In this document: piece after piece, positions 35,814-50,800 of the stretch
Layout of the letters: every line of letters begins with the position of its first letter
How positions within the stretch are numbered: the stretch's first letter is position 1
Assembly: GCF_001039355.2 (NCBI RefSeq)
Contig: NW_019774625.1
Span: 307,750-370,281, forward strand
Length of the DNA stretch: 62,532 nucleotides
Source of the DNA: Lingula anatina
Lineage: Eukaryota; Brachiopoda; Lingulata; Lingulida; Lingulidae
Direction: 5' to 3'
The notes under the pieces: model-generated
Database searches by the model: none
Told to the model about the DNA's origin: nothing
Seen by the model: the letters and a program-made list of their open reading frames with translations, nothing else
Made by a program: the position numbers and the translations under genes

Positions 35814-38800
35814 TTATGCATGTCCAGTCTGCAGTAACGTGTATTGAGCAATGAATTTTTCTGTCAACTGCCCATCAAGTGTCTTCATAGCTCTCCAGTG
35901 CAACTTGCTAGCATTCTCAGGCTCTCCCTTGCAGTGGTTCAGTTCTAGACTTATGTAATCTAACCACAGATCTGGAAAATTTCATATAATTTCCAGTTGT
36001 TTAACAAGTTTTGCACATTGAAGCAACAGTGCATTTAGCCCTTATCAAAATGATGCCAAATTGAAGTATTCCCCGTTATATCTACTTTTACTAAATTTAC
36101 ACTTTGAAATTAAAAAAACTCCAAAACTACAGTAAATAAGACATGAGAAAAACTACAATAATTTTCTTGTTTAAACATTCTGATTAAAGTTTTAAATATT
36201 TAACAAATACTGAAACGTCAACTTGCCTGTGTCATGTGTGCCATATTCTCGTAGTGCATCTTCATAAACACTGCGTAGAGTTTTCATCTTGAAGGCTGAC
36301 TGAAATTAAAAAAAGGAAACACTGAGCTTTCAATTATAAAGTTCATCCTGCACTGGTATAGATATTACATTTATTTTGTAATAGCAATTACTTCAAATAG
36401 GCAACATAAGACGGAGCAATATGCCAATAGAGTAATAGAAGAAAATGACTGAAATTGAAAAAAAAAAAAAAAAAGAACATACCTGAGAGCTAATTACTTC
36501 TATATACTTTCTGTAGAAGCTTAATGAAACTGGTTGAGCTTTGGATAAACTGAAATATTAAAATACTGTGAGAAAATCTTGAAAAAAAATGTGAGAATAT
36601 ACACAGGCCAAAATTGCATGACTGGGAATTTACGTTGATCCACTGCATTTATGTCACCTCTACCACAATTACCTCAACCTCTCAACAAAACTAATATGCT
36701 GTGCAAAGAAAAATGATATTTTACCAACTTAATTATTGTTTTAACTATAAAAAAACTGCTTTTCAACAGGGAAATTTAATGTTTTCATAATTTTCCATAC
36801 ATGGTCAGATATTGAAGGGTGTTCTGATATTGAAGTTATGCATAATGTAACCTACCTCTTATACACTGCTTTTGCCTTGTGTACGCCGTCATGAAGTGCT
36901 GCCCACTCTAAGTACAGCACCTTTAGTGATACCACTACATCTCTGGACTTGCACATATTTATACCATTCTAGAAACAATCAATATGAATAATGAAATTAA
37001 ATTAAATAATTTTAAAAAACAATATCTTCAATATGGCACCTGTTATATATTAAAGTAATATCCGAGTTCCAAAATTTACAGGTATAGCCTAATAAAAATT
37101 AAGTCTGCCTTTGTGATATGTTTACAGTTACAGTAACATTAAAACTACATATAAGAGAGGATGCAGTTACCATTCCCACACAACAAGACAAAAAATATTT
37201 CTTTTAATAATTAGTTATTCTGCAACTGATGATATAGGTAAAAAAGAAACAAGAAAATAAGGTTTTAAAATACCTGCAAAACATCATCCATTTTGTCCAT
37301 TTTCACTGCAACTCCCCACTGGAAGAACATATTCCAAATTGGTAAGGCATCCTGCAAGATACATTTTAAAATAAGATTCAATTTGACAAATAAAAACACA
37401 GAAATGCAACTTAATATAATACAAATAAAAGCACATGCACTTAGAATTTGGACAATGTCAGAGAGGAAACCCAAAAAATTATTATTTCAGAGTGTTATGT
37501 TCAAAGTAAATCTTTTCAAATAGATCAATAAGGAGAACCATTTCCAGACTAAGTTAAATACATTTTATCTTAGTTTTAGTGAGCAATTTTAATCTTTTTT
37601 TATCTTCAAATTTTCTCCTAAACCAACATCAGGACATACCAGTTACTATATTCTAAAAATTTATTCTTGGTTACTCCTCACAATAATTATCTCTTTACCT
37701 GATCATCAACAGAACTAAGTGCCTTCTGAAATAAGTTATGGAGTTGATGATTGTCCTCAGTTGTAGTGATGGCAAGGTTTAGGTGGCACATCCACAGTTT
37801 GACACACCTGGGATACAAGCTGGTGGCCTGAGAAATCACCTCCAAAGCCTGGCTGATCTGGGCAGTACTGGTTAATAACTCAACCTGGGCATAAAAATTC
37901 AAAATTATAAAAGGCAGATAAAGAGAATTCTAATGAGTGAATTGTGGAAAACAAATTATAAAAAAAAATTGTCAGTGAAAGGTAAAAAAAAATATTTAGG
38001 AAAGTACTATGTAAATGTTCCACTATATATTGTCATTATATTACTCTCTGTTTTAGGCTTAAATTAAGTTTGAAAGTGTGCCACTGTTTGCCAGGCAATT
38101 GTCAATTTGCATTTTAGTAGCAGAGACATTTTCCACTTAAAAAATAATCATTAACCTGATCCCTTAGAACCTAAATCATTACCCTCAAATTTTTGGTCAT
38201 TTTTAGGTATATCAATTCCACTGTTTACAAAATAATGGTATCAATCTACAATGAGTCATCTTTGATTTACCAAAAGCTTTATTCATTAAGAAATCTCTTT
38301 GTACAACAGCCAAATGACCTAGATTACTGAAAAATAAACAGTAAAAAAAAAAAAACTGAACATTAAGACATTCCACTTTTGCAACAGCAATTTTCACATG
38401 TACTGGTAACATGTTCTAAGGCATTCAATTACTTCCATTCAAGTGTAACCCAGTGGGGCAGAAACTTCAGAAGTGTGCCCCTCAGGGAGAGAGGTCAAAC
38501 ATGCATGTGGACAAGGAGTTTCAAACAGGAGTAATTATAAACAAGGCCATGTAAAAGAGGAGAGACTAAACATCACTACAGGGAGAAAAATCAACTGCTG
38601 TTAAAATTTCTGCCCCAAGAGAGTTGCCAGCTACTGTAAGAGTATGTATATATGCAATGTTTCTGAGCAAAAGTCTGTTTTGATGAAAGTGTGTTGCAAT
38701 CTGTCATCCATAAACTGCTAAATGCAATAAGAAAATGTAGCTCTTGACACCCATAAAACAAGCATATATTCCCACATGAATTAATTGTCCATACAATTTT

Positions 38801-41800
38801 GATTCCGAAGCATTTTCACCTATTGCTATATGATCAATGTGAAAAACAATGTAATTTTTTTCTTGGTACATGGACCAATAAATAAGGCCTTATTAGCTAT
38901 CACATATGGCGCAGTCTTACTTAGTAAGGAAAATATTCTCAATCAGAAATTAAATTGATAACAATAGGAAATATTAAGAAAGCATGATTGCCAATGGAAT
39001 GCTTTATGCACTGATTGTATTTACTTAAAAGGTATGATGAAAAAGATCAATTTTCTAGCTTGGCACACTGCCTTTCTGGTTCGGTGAACTTCTAAATCAG
39101 GACCTACCCATTCTTCAAACATGTTCTCTGACAGTAGGCCCACCTTCTGTGCACATTGAAATGCACCACAACACCTGGCCAGCCGCTGTAAACATAAGCA
39201 AACAAATATATGCACATAAAATAAACATACTTCCATATAAACCCTTTTTAGGAGCCACAATGTAGAGGGCAACCAGTTATAATGGTGACTTCACTATAGT
39301 CGTGTTACCATTGATTAAATTGTAAACATCGGCAAGCAGTCGGAAATAAAGAAGTCAAAGCAAGAAATAATTAGGTTTTGTTGTGTGTTGTACAAACACT
39401 CCCATTTGTGGAATGCTAACTGTCACTCTGCGTGGACCCTTGCAGACTTAAGTGTGGACTTGAAGAGTGCTTCTCTCTGCAGCAAAAAAAGGTTTGGCTT
39501 TGATGGTTTTATCCACAGGTAAGTCTACATGACCACAACTTTACTTTAAATCTCAATCTGCCCCATCAGTGTTTTCTCATTACTAACACAGTTCTGTGGA
39601 CATACACTGAGACGACGAGAGACATTTTTTAACATGAAAGCACATTTGATCAAATCACGAAGTTCCATATTTTGCAGTCTGTAACCTGACCATCAGAACC
39701 AATGATAACTTTAACATTTATCTGGCACCCAAATGTGACAAGGAGTTACATTAACACGCTATTAAATACTAAAATTCCTTTATAGAGTATAATGAGGGGG
39801 AAAAATCAAAATTGTCACTCAAAAAAGTCTTTCCACACCATTTTTGCTCCATGAAACTAGATCATTTTACTCATATATCATGAAAAGGAAAAATACTTCA
39901 AATTTCACCTTATTATCTTTATTTTCTTTGACACTTGTAGCAAAAAAGTGTAGTGTTTTTAAATGCTGAAAAATGTTATGGACTCTAAGGTGAAATAATG
40001 GGAAATGAGAAGAAAATGACAATATATTAAAAGGTATGCTAACTGGTGGAACATAACTTACCATCTGGGTTAATTTTTCAGATCCCTTCATCCTCAATCT
40101 TTCTAAACATGCTGTAATATATAGGTTCCACATTGTTTCTGCAATAAACAAATCCAAATTAAATAACGTTGACATTTATTAATCAAACAGGACTAGCGTT
40201 GGATCTAATTGCATCTTTTGAATTTCATTCACAAAAATCAAGTCTTCATGAAACAAGAAAAAAGTAACAATAAGTAATTGTTAGTCTGTAATCAGTTTTC
40301 ATTCAAGTATCAACAAAAATTATGGTCTTTATGGTTTCAATAAGATGTCTTTATCTACTCCCCCCCCCCCAAAAAAAAAAAAAAAAAATCCCCAAAAGTG
40401 TCCATTTATCTGAAGTCTAAACATCTCCATCAAATGACAGGAAAGAATATAAGAAAGTCTCCTAATGAAAACCACACCCCTTAGGGTCAACACAAAACAT
40501 CTCCTCAACCCAGATGACCATTGTCCACCAACCTGTCCTCCCTAAACAATCCCCTCTTTGATGGCTCTACAGATAGTATGTCCAGAGTGCCAATAATAGG
40601 GCAGTATACTACATCACATGGCAAGGTATGATAGGGAGTGATAAATGGGTAAATGCAGTCTTGGAATGTGATGCTGAATCATGATAACAGGCTGCTTACT
40701 ATTAGGTTCTCTTCCAACCACGTAAACTTTAAAACACAGGCAACAGTAGCACAGTGATTTAGCTTGAGGAATAATTATAGGTGCACACTGCACTGTACAT
40801 AAAGGAGCACACTGCACACAGGCAAAATAGCAGAGGAGAGATCAACATCAAACCAGACTGACATAAGGTAAGATACTAACAAGAATTCTCGATACTTCAT
40901 GAAACTAATTGGAAATACTGAAGATCCATGAAATGGTTTATCTGAATGATAAGCAGTGTACGTAGTCATTAATTTAAGGCTCATACACTGTAGATGCTGT
41001 TCTCACTTAGAATTCCACATGTACATGTACTAGGTAACCTAACTTGTAGAGTGACAGATCCTACAGGGTAAGACAAAATTTAGGAAAAAAAGGATTATAA
41101 GAGATACTGTTATAGCATCATAACACAGATTCAACATACGAAGGAGAGAGAGGATGTACTGAACAATCAAGCATCTTTCATTCTAGTCCTAAACATAAAA
41201 GCATTGCCACTTCTTGAGAAAGGATAGGGATTAAAGTCTCTCTTTAACCAATCACCATAAAATTATTGTCCAAAAAGTTTTAATTCTTGAGAAACCTAGC
41301 TATGGAATCAAACCTTGAGAGTCCTATCTTGGGCTTTATTTCCAATATTATTTGAGTTATCCTTACATATGTACACTGCTTTCAAATGAAGCTGAACCAC
41401 CACTGTTTGAAAAAAATTACATCTATTGCCTCCAGTAGGAATCATGTGATAATGGATTGACAAGTGTTGATAAATGACCAAAGAAAAATTATTTCAATCT
41501 GATCACACAGTTACTCATAACAAAACCCCAGAAGTAGGTTGAAAAGAATTCTTTATGTTGAGTTCAAAACACAGTTCCAGCGACAGCTTTCATCTTTAAT
41601 AAACAATATTTGAATCACATGCACAATATATCTGCCTGTCTGTAGAGGACAGATATGTCAAGAATGTGTCCTGTGTGCTGTGACAAAATGTAACTTAAGA
41701 AGAAGATTGATGAAAACTTTGACACGGCTGCTCCTTCCACACTAGGGAAATTCATCCTTCATGCAACATTACCTTCAAACCTGTCAAATCTTAAAGGTAA

Positions 41801-44800
41801 AAAGGGAGCATCCATCAAATACCATTCTATAGGTTGTTTGCTTACTGTTTGATTTGCTCTACTGAAGATGACAATATTTAAACCTCACATATTTTTGAAC
41901 ACAGACTGGGACAGGAATCGAGTTCAGCTTTGAAATCTTTGGGAAATATGGGTATTTCCAAAGACACTCAAGGGTGTATTGTATAAAGCACATTAGAACA
42001 AAAGCACTATGAAGTAAGATATATGCAAAAACTATGCAAAATCTAGTGATCAGAGAAGCAAAACTACAGATGAAAGATAATTTAAATGGCAGGAATATAA
42101 TGACCTTTTGTAAAACAGAATCTTCTGATTAACTACCATGTGTACAAAGCACCACTGTCTATTGATTCAATTCACCCAAGTAAATTAAATCATGTAATGG
42201 CAAGATAACATTCCTTGAATCAATCCTCCAGTGTTGGCAGCACCCTTAAGATATCATTGAAATCCCACCTAATGAGGTAACAGCTCTCCACTAATTACAG
42301 ATATCAGTCTCACTGTATTCTTGTTAGTGTTATCTATCACTGTGCCAATGTTACAATACTGCAATACTGGTAAGTGGATGATTGTCATTGCTTCTGTTTA
42401 TGGTTTATAGTTCTCCCAGTTTGTCAGAATGGGAATTACAACTATGCTTCTATAAAAGACAGTTTTTATTATCTTTGAAATGCAGAGTGCTCCTCAAATC
42501 ATGTAAAGCTTATACTAGTAAGCCCTTTTATTGTCTCTATAATGCCCTCTGCCAAAAATTCAAATAATGACCATCAAAACAGGTATATTTACTTTCTCCC
42601 TTTTTATTTTTCAAAAAAAAAAACATGTTTATTATTCTATTTATATGGACACATATATATACATTCCATTATTTATAGAGGACTGTAGCTACCCTTTCCA
42701 GAATACTGCCAACTTATCATGTCCCACACAATAGCCAGGGGATATTTGGTCCCAGTGTCACTGTCCAGTGCATGTATTCTCTGGGCTACAAAATTACACC
42801 TTATATAAATCCAGAGCAAACAAAACCAACAGTCTGGAATTTTGAACTGGTTGACTTATCAGATTACTTCTGACAAAAGTTACACCGAACACTCCAAACA
42901 AGTATATACACTGTCATTTCAATCCATTTACCTATTCTCAAATGATCATGTATCCACACAAAACTACATGTCATTACCAAATACCTGAGTGACCTGGAAA
43001 CTCTCAGCCTTAGCCTCTTGCTTTGGCACTTTTTACCCAGAGTTTCAGGGATCCAAAGTGCATGTACACACCCATTATAAACTTGCCATAAAGATGAACT
43101 TGAACATATTGCTGAAACAGAGCCAACTTTGCCACCCTTTCAGTCTACAGTGCTTGTTAAAACTTGGCTTTTTTTCAGTTTAAGCCCGATTTTCAATACA
43201 TGAAATACTGGTCTGCTAAAAAGTTCAAGAATGTTTTGGTGATATAAAATGGGAATCATCCAAGATAGCCCAAAGTCTCCTCACTAAGGGCTCATTCCCA
43301 CTGAAAATATTGGTCTACGTAAATCGATCCAACTCTGCAGAGACTCTCGCTGAATGCAATCAGTTTAATAGATCAATCTACATGGACCTATAGTTTCAAT
43401 GGGATAAGCCCTTATGGTAGCTTAAAATCATGTTAGATCTTGCAGGACATGTAGGAGAGTAGAATTAGAAATAGTGGCAGACTAGCAAGTGCAGGACAGG
43501 AACAAATAAAAACTGACATAATTTCTCCATAGATATTTTTCTGGTTGTTTTCTTTTAAGTTCTATAGAATTTCAGTCTTTTACACAACAGAACAAATTCA
43601 CCATGCTTTCCTTGTCACTTATGTATTGTTTATGAAGATGGTTTTACAGGCACACGGAATTTCACCCTTATTAATGAAAAGTAATCCAATTATTGTAGGT
43701 TTTCTAGTCTCATATGATGTTACACAGAGCTGGCAGTCTCATTTTCCTCTAAAATCAACATAAATTCCATACACATAGCAGAAATATCTAAAATTCAGCA
43801 TAAGACAGCAGAGTGACCATCTTTCAAAACCATATCCATATCAAGGGTGCAGTCAAGCAACCCGTTTTGTAGTGTACACGTTGTTGATATGTGACCAGAC
43901 AAAAAAACCTCTGTTCTCAAGTAGTCTGGTGGACAGTGGCCAGTGTAGCACCTGTTTTATGTAGCACTTTGGACTCATTCCCTTCATACCTACAGACCAA
44001 CAAACTGTCCACTATCCAAAATTGCCCAATTTGTCACATGGATGGAATTCTGACACCCATTCAGATCATGATAGCCACTTGGGAGACAGTGTGTGAAAGG
44101 AAGTGACAGAGAGTTTATTGAGTGATCACTTCAGGCAAACTAGCTGTGGAACATTTTTTGCTCAATCCTATACCATATATGATAGATATTTATCCTATTA
44201 ATCATTTTAAGACTTTGAGGAAATATTGTGAAACAAGTAGAGGTAAGTTATCCTGTTAAAACCAGTTAGCTCTGTACATATTTAAGTCAATCTGGAGGGC
44301 TGAAGGATAGGTATTTACATCTTATGAATGATTGATTAGTTTATGTTATCTTTAGCAGGAGATCAAACCTTAATTATGTTCTCAAATTCCATCTCTGTTC
44401 ATTCCTAATCTCCAAAGGAAAACACAGGATTATAATGCCAAGCTCACTGGGGCAGACAATTTTTTTTTTTGAATCATGGATTAATCAATATGCAATTTTC
44501 ACACCATTTTAATACCCCCTTGTTTCCCCGCTGGGAGTAGCCCCTCTCTGGCGGCACACACAATCAGAGGACCCTTTTCACTGGGAGGTCAGAGCCCAGC
44601 ATTAAGACAATAAGCCTGGTAAAGCCATGTGGATTGGTTCCAATATGTCAATATTGAATTTCCTTCCACTCCAGTTAGTCCCCAGCACTCTGATGAGTTT
44701 GGGGAAATCAAGATGTGAATCTGTCAAACAGGGAAGTTGATCTTAATCATGTTGGTAGGTTAAGAAAACACTCACATGAATGGATTACAGACAGTCAATG

Positions 44801-47800
44801 GCATTAATTTGAATGGACAAGTGAATCCCCACCTGAGTCAATAGTCTTTGAGTAATTAATATTAGATGATTAACCCAACTCCCCTCTCTTGGGAGAGTCC
44901 AATTCAGCAATCATTGGTATTTTCTTTGGAACGTTTGGAAAACAAAGGAGTTTGAAACTTCATCACCGACAAGAATTCTTCACCATGTAGGTAATAGTTA
45001 ATCCATTTAGCCAGGCTGTCAGAGAGATCAACATGAACTGAAATGAGCTGAACTTTTGGAACTGTAAATGCTGGACAGAGATTTGTGCACAGGTATGGCA
45101 TTTTGACTGTTCATTATTTTTTTTATAATTTTCGCCAATGTGCTTAAAAAACTGAGCAATGCTCTAGCACAGGCTAAAACAACTTTTGAAGATGAATAAC
45201 CATTGTGCTTTGTCAAATTCTAACATATCACAAAATATAAATTATACTAACCACACAAATAGTCTCAAATTACAGAAACTGACCTTGTAATTTATGTGTA
45301 ATGAGCATCATTGAACAATTTACCAGAAACGTCATAAAAATTCCACAATGGACTGATCACCTACATAAATTTGGGCAATTTTCTACCTCATAAAAGGTTA
45401 AGTAGTGGGAGCGGGGGAAGTCAGTTATTAACATGTTGTAATTATCACATCACTTGATGGAGCCCACTCACTATGTCACATACCATACAGGTGGTCGCCA
45501 GAGGTAACTTCTACATGCCACCACTCTGTTTTATGCCTCATTTTATGATTGGTGCCGTCACAAATGGAGAGTTCTCACGTTCAGTCTGATTTCATATAGG
45601 GGAACGATTTATATGAGGTTTCTTTGAAACGGACGTTTACAGGTATGTTTTTTCTATATATGTCACATAATATGTATATCTGCTGTTCCATGTATAGGTT
45701 GCCAAGAATATTGGATTCCTTACCAGTTGGGCAATATATATATCTAACAATGACTACTTATGCAAATAACATGTATAACAGAACTATTAGGCTGTATGTA
45801 TTTCTCTCATATTCAGCTGTGATCTTTGCTATACCTCAGTTCATTGCTCATTTCACAAGCAGACATCAAGTTGGTTCCTTAATGATTGACTGGTTTTACT
45901 GATAATCTCAATTTTTCTAACCATGACCACAAGTGAAATGTTCTGAGTGAGCTTAAAACACAAGTAAAAGGGTATTTCTTATAGAAAGTGTGGTGCGTTA
46001 GATACACACTATAGTGTAGCAGCTATACATCAAGAAGTCTGGTCTAACATTGATTTAAGCACAGATAGGATTGAGTCCCACTTAGAAATATTACTGATAA
46101 TCTAAAAAATGGTAATCAAAAAACCTTTTAGGTTACATGTATCATTACCTTACATAAGAGTTAATATCAACGCCTTTATGTCTTCTTGGATAAGAAGAAA
46201 AACGCGTGTAAATCCAGTTAACATGATAATCATGCAGTTCAATTTTAGGCTATTTCAGTGAGGAATCTATTGGTCTTAAAATCTTTTATGAAGGGAACAG
46301 GGGTTGGAATCTTATGGTCAGAACACACAGATGGCTATTTACCACAAACACAGGCAAAAAAGTGCTATCCATTTTTCTATAATGTTTACATTATAATGAT
46401 TCAGCTTTCACTCAGTTGTATTTCTTCCAATCTCTTTCATTCAACTTCCGACAAAATACCCACAAAATATATGCTACAATGCCTGTGAAAGTCACTACAA
46501 TACTTGTTTAACTATAATCGCACTCAATTCAACCAATTTGTTCATAATCGTCCAAGCATTCTCCAACCAGGCCCCTTCTACATGTTGGTTCACTCATCCA
46601 GCTAAAATGATAAGACAAGATATGTGGCGAGTGTATGGCCAAGTATTGTTACCATGCGGAAACAGTGGGATGGCTCTCAACCAATGGGCTTTAGTACCAT
46701 ACAATGTATTTGTGGGACAAGACGGAATGAGCACACCTTTCTTCCTATGCATATAGATATGTGTATAGCATAAAGTTTTACTGTATAAAGACCTATGAAG
46801 GATAGGCACTCTTACTACCAATATGTTTGACTGACGCCCAGACAAGAAAGGTAATGTACTTTAAGGTTAGGGTAGTTGAAAATTATTTTTATCTTTTTTT
46901 TTTCCAAGCAGATACTTTGGATATTTGTTTAAAATACAGACATTTATAATTCAAAGCATAGTGAATTATGATCTAATCCTGTTATTCCTTTCTCTAAATA
47001 ACCACAATCAAGTTTTTGTGTTTTCATCGATAGTTGGCTAAATTCTCAAACTGCCTGAAATCCCATTAGTTATAATACAACTACTGCTAATTTACTTGTT
47101 CTGCCACAGGAAGCTGTCAGCCTTCATTAGAATGTTTGGAATTTGGTGCATTTGGTGCTATTATAGATTTATTTAATGTAATTCAGAAAAGTGTCAATCA
47201 AAGAATGCTGTTGAGCCACATGTCCAGACACTAGTGATAGATATTTTCCCCTATACTTTCTCCCAAGTGAAGTCTGTTGATGGATGTTTTCAATGTTTTG
47301 ATAATTTATGGTCAACCTGGGGCATGCTGGGTCAAATATAGTTTTTTATAGTCTCAAAATATTCTGGTTGGCAAAACAAAGACTTTCCATGTGTAATTCC
47401 TTCAGTTCGACATTTTTATAGCTTTCGCAATAACTGACTTTAGAGTTTAGGTTTGAATTTTCATTAACATTCTTTTTACTGACAGACTTGAATTTCATCT
47501 TGAAAATACCAAAAGCATCATATCTTAAAACACAGTGGAACGATCAAAAGAATGCCCTCTCAAAGAAAAAAAAAAGACTTCTACAATCGTCAAAATGTTT
47601 TTAAGTATTGAGGAAATTTTTTTCATGGGTAGATAATGATGACTTCACTGCAAAAAAAGCTAATGTTAAAAATATATCAATTTAAAGATCTGTTTGTGTG
47701 GGGTGGGATAAGTTTATAAAAAAAAAACAACTTTCTGTCCGGTCATCCTTGACCACAAAACTATGGTGTCAACAACTATATGGGTGGGAAAATTCCTTCT

Positions 47801-50800
47801 TATCACCTTTTCTCTGCTTCAAAGTTATGGTTCACTACGCCAACAAAACAGTCAGTGAGATATAAAATCATGTAATATAGACAGGTCATCACTTCCAGGA
47901 CAAAATGACCAAAGAGTATATCTTTCAGTTTACCACAAACACTCATTCTTATTCACTTCACTAGAAAAGCTGAGAATCTCCATAATCAAAGCCATTCAAT
48001 CCAATGCTGAGGTATGTCAAAAAGTGAGTGTTTTTTTAAGAGAAAGTTTATGTTAGCAAATTGTACTCTGATAAAGAGCCAACCCCAAGAATGGAGATAC
48101 CTGAGCCGGAAGTCCAAAAACCTACAAGGTGTTGTGAATTAATTACAGTTGCTGACATAAGGCATTCCAAAATAGTGAACATGCTGGCATTGTAATACTC
48201 TGCTTTAGTGCTCCCTGAGCCAGACACAATAAATAATACATACTTTTACCTCAACTTACTCAATGATTGTTTGCATGGGTCCTTTAATCCCCAAGTCTTT
48301 GAGCATGTAGGCACATGGTCGGTATCTTTGTAAACTAGTAAGTGTTCTACCAAGACACAGTTAACTGTATTATTATCACTGTTTGTGTCTGACTGTCACA
48401 GTATCTGTTACTTAGTGGACCAACATCATTTTACGTAATCATTTCTTGGGAAAATGAGGCTACCCGGACTTAAGAAATAAGAATATATACACCCTCCTCC
48501 TCTTTAAGGAACTGCCCCTTCCTTTTCTTTGCTTTTTCTCCAAGAGTTCTGAATTTTTCTAACCACTTCCAATCTGCTCTCTTCCTATTATTTCAAACAA
48601 CATGCCAACACAATCAAATCTCATTAGAAGTAGTTCACCGAAAGTTGATGCCAGGTAAGCCTACTGGATTTTTCCTAAAATAACATATGGTATGGCTCTT
48701 ATCACCTATTTCTAACCGTTTCCTGATATAATCTGGCTGAACATAATTTAAATGCATGTATGAAAGCTTATGTAGCAATTCTGCTTTTGATTAACGGGTG
48801 AGAATAACATAGAGCCACATCTTATATTTATTTCCTTGCAACTAAGAGCAGCTCGCTACTAAATCACAGCAATTTGGGGTTTCGCAAAACCGATTCATTT
48901 AAGTTAAAAATTACAATGTACTTCAAAAAGAGAGTAGTAAAACCCTCTGCTATGGTTGTCATATTACGTCTTCTATAGTGAATTACAAAACCAATTACCA
49001 TTATTCAACGTATTAAGCATTGTAATCAATAGTTAGATATTAATAAACATTTTTCAGTCTGAGTTAAGAATATGAAGAGATTATGAGGAAACTTAATCCC
49101 CATAGTGCATTACTTCAAAGCATATTAACGAACCAGCACACAAAAGATTTTGCCAGTGCAAAGATATGAAATTTCTATGGAACTGAAATGACAGTTATGG
49201 GTTTTCAAGTGGAAAATATTGCAAACATTACTGCTCTTTAATGATTCCCTCTAATCTGAAAATTTGCCTTTATTCCATGGTCAGAGCTGTATTAGGTATT
49301 GTTCTCTGTACATTCAGGTGCACTCTCTAGATATCTGAATAAACTAGATAAACAACCCATCTACTGCTATCCTTAATTCAGTCATTACCACAATTCAGTT
49401 ATACAATAAAGACAGATAGAAGCGAGACAACACATTGCAGGTGAGAGCTGGTTGGAAAAAATACAAATCACTTGCTAACCTAATCAATATCACATAGGAT
49501 GCATGTGAATTATTTGCTTTGAAATAAAAAAAATTTTTAAGGTCTGGGATTTATTCCATAGGCAAAATACAAAATATGCCCATGGCAAAGCTTTGTGATG
49601 AATAAATATAGAACATATACCTTTATTTTCTTCTGCGACGTAAGATTTCTTTCAAATGTTTTAACAGAAAGAAACTGGAAAGGAAACACCAACAAACAAT
49701 GCTAATTTTGTTAAATAATAGTAAAAGAATATATAATGACTGTAAAAATACAGGTCTTGAACTGAAAATAAATGCAACACAAAACCTTATATTACTTATT
49801 CACAAACTGGAGATGAAAATCATAATGACAGTAATGATGTTGGTTTTAAAAGCAAGAAGGCAAGAAATCGTTTCAAGACAACAAAACAAAGGTCTGCCTC
49901 AATGCCAGCCCATAGTTGGTACAGTACAGGACTTATTGCCCATATACTAGTGAAGATGCCAATCTAGAACAGATAATATCAAACCAGTCGACTTAATAAG
50001 GGAATGGGCTTATTTATGTCCAACAGAAAACAATTTAGCATTGCTAACAAAAGCCAATGAACAGTATTTTAATTTAGTGCAAATGGCTTGGAGACTTTCA
50101 TTTTCAAATGTTTCCCTGTTAGTGGTGGCCATACTATATCCAATTATTCAGCTTTAAAACCCCACATTTGTGGCCTGTAGGTGTGTTTGGTATTATTAGT
50201 TGGGTATAATAGTAGAAGATTCAATGCTGTTTCAATGTTATCTCCAACTGAAGTCTTCATATGGTACTTATTTATCCTACAATTTATGCCAACAGAAGCT
50301 TGCCTAAATGAAAGGATATAAAGTAGTATTACCAAAGAAAGCCCAGTTTATAAGGGCAGTAAAGTCAAAACAGTAAACTGGACATCTTTTAGGACTGCAT
50401 GTTTGAAAAAAATTATCACAAAAGAAAAAACAACACTATGCTGTCAGTTTCTAGTATAGAAGACAATCCCACAATTTCTTTCAAATGGCCATCACATGTA
50501 CCTATAGAACCAAATGACAGGTGGTATTTAAAACAGAAATGTTCAACAAATAAAAAATCCACTTGCTATTTGGTTTTCTTCATGTAGCATTCCTTTTTTT
50601 ATATTTCAGGTCAACTGTGCTTTAACATGAATTATGTACATTTCTAGGTGGGAATGTCCTTTCTAGCTAAAAAACAGGAAAAGAAAAATACACCTCTCTT
50701 CTTTTATGTGGTTTTCTAGATACCACAAATATAGCTTGGTCTCAATCACTGCTTATTTATATCATAGCCACCACTTATTTTCTCATTCTCACAACTCTCG

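Noticed and set aside
45624-45902. 92-codon plus-strand frame rich in aromatic and hydrophobic residues
   Set aside because: AT-biased intron sequence with no recognisable domain, no splice context and no poly(A) support.
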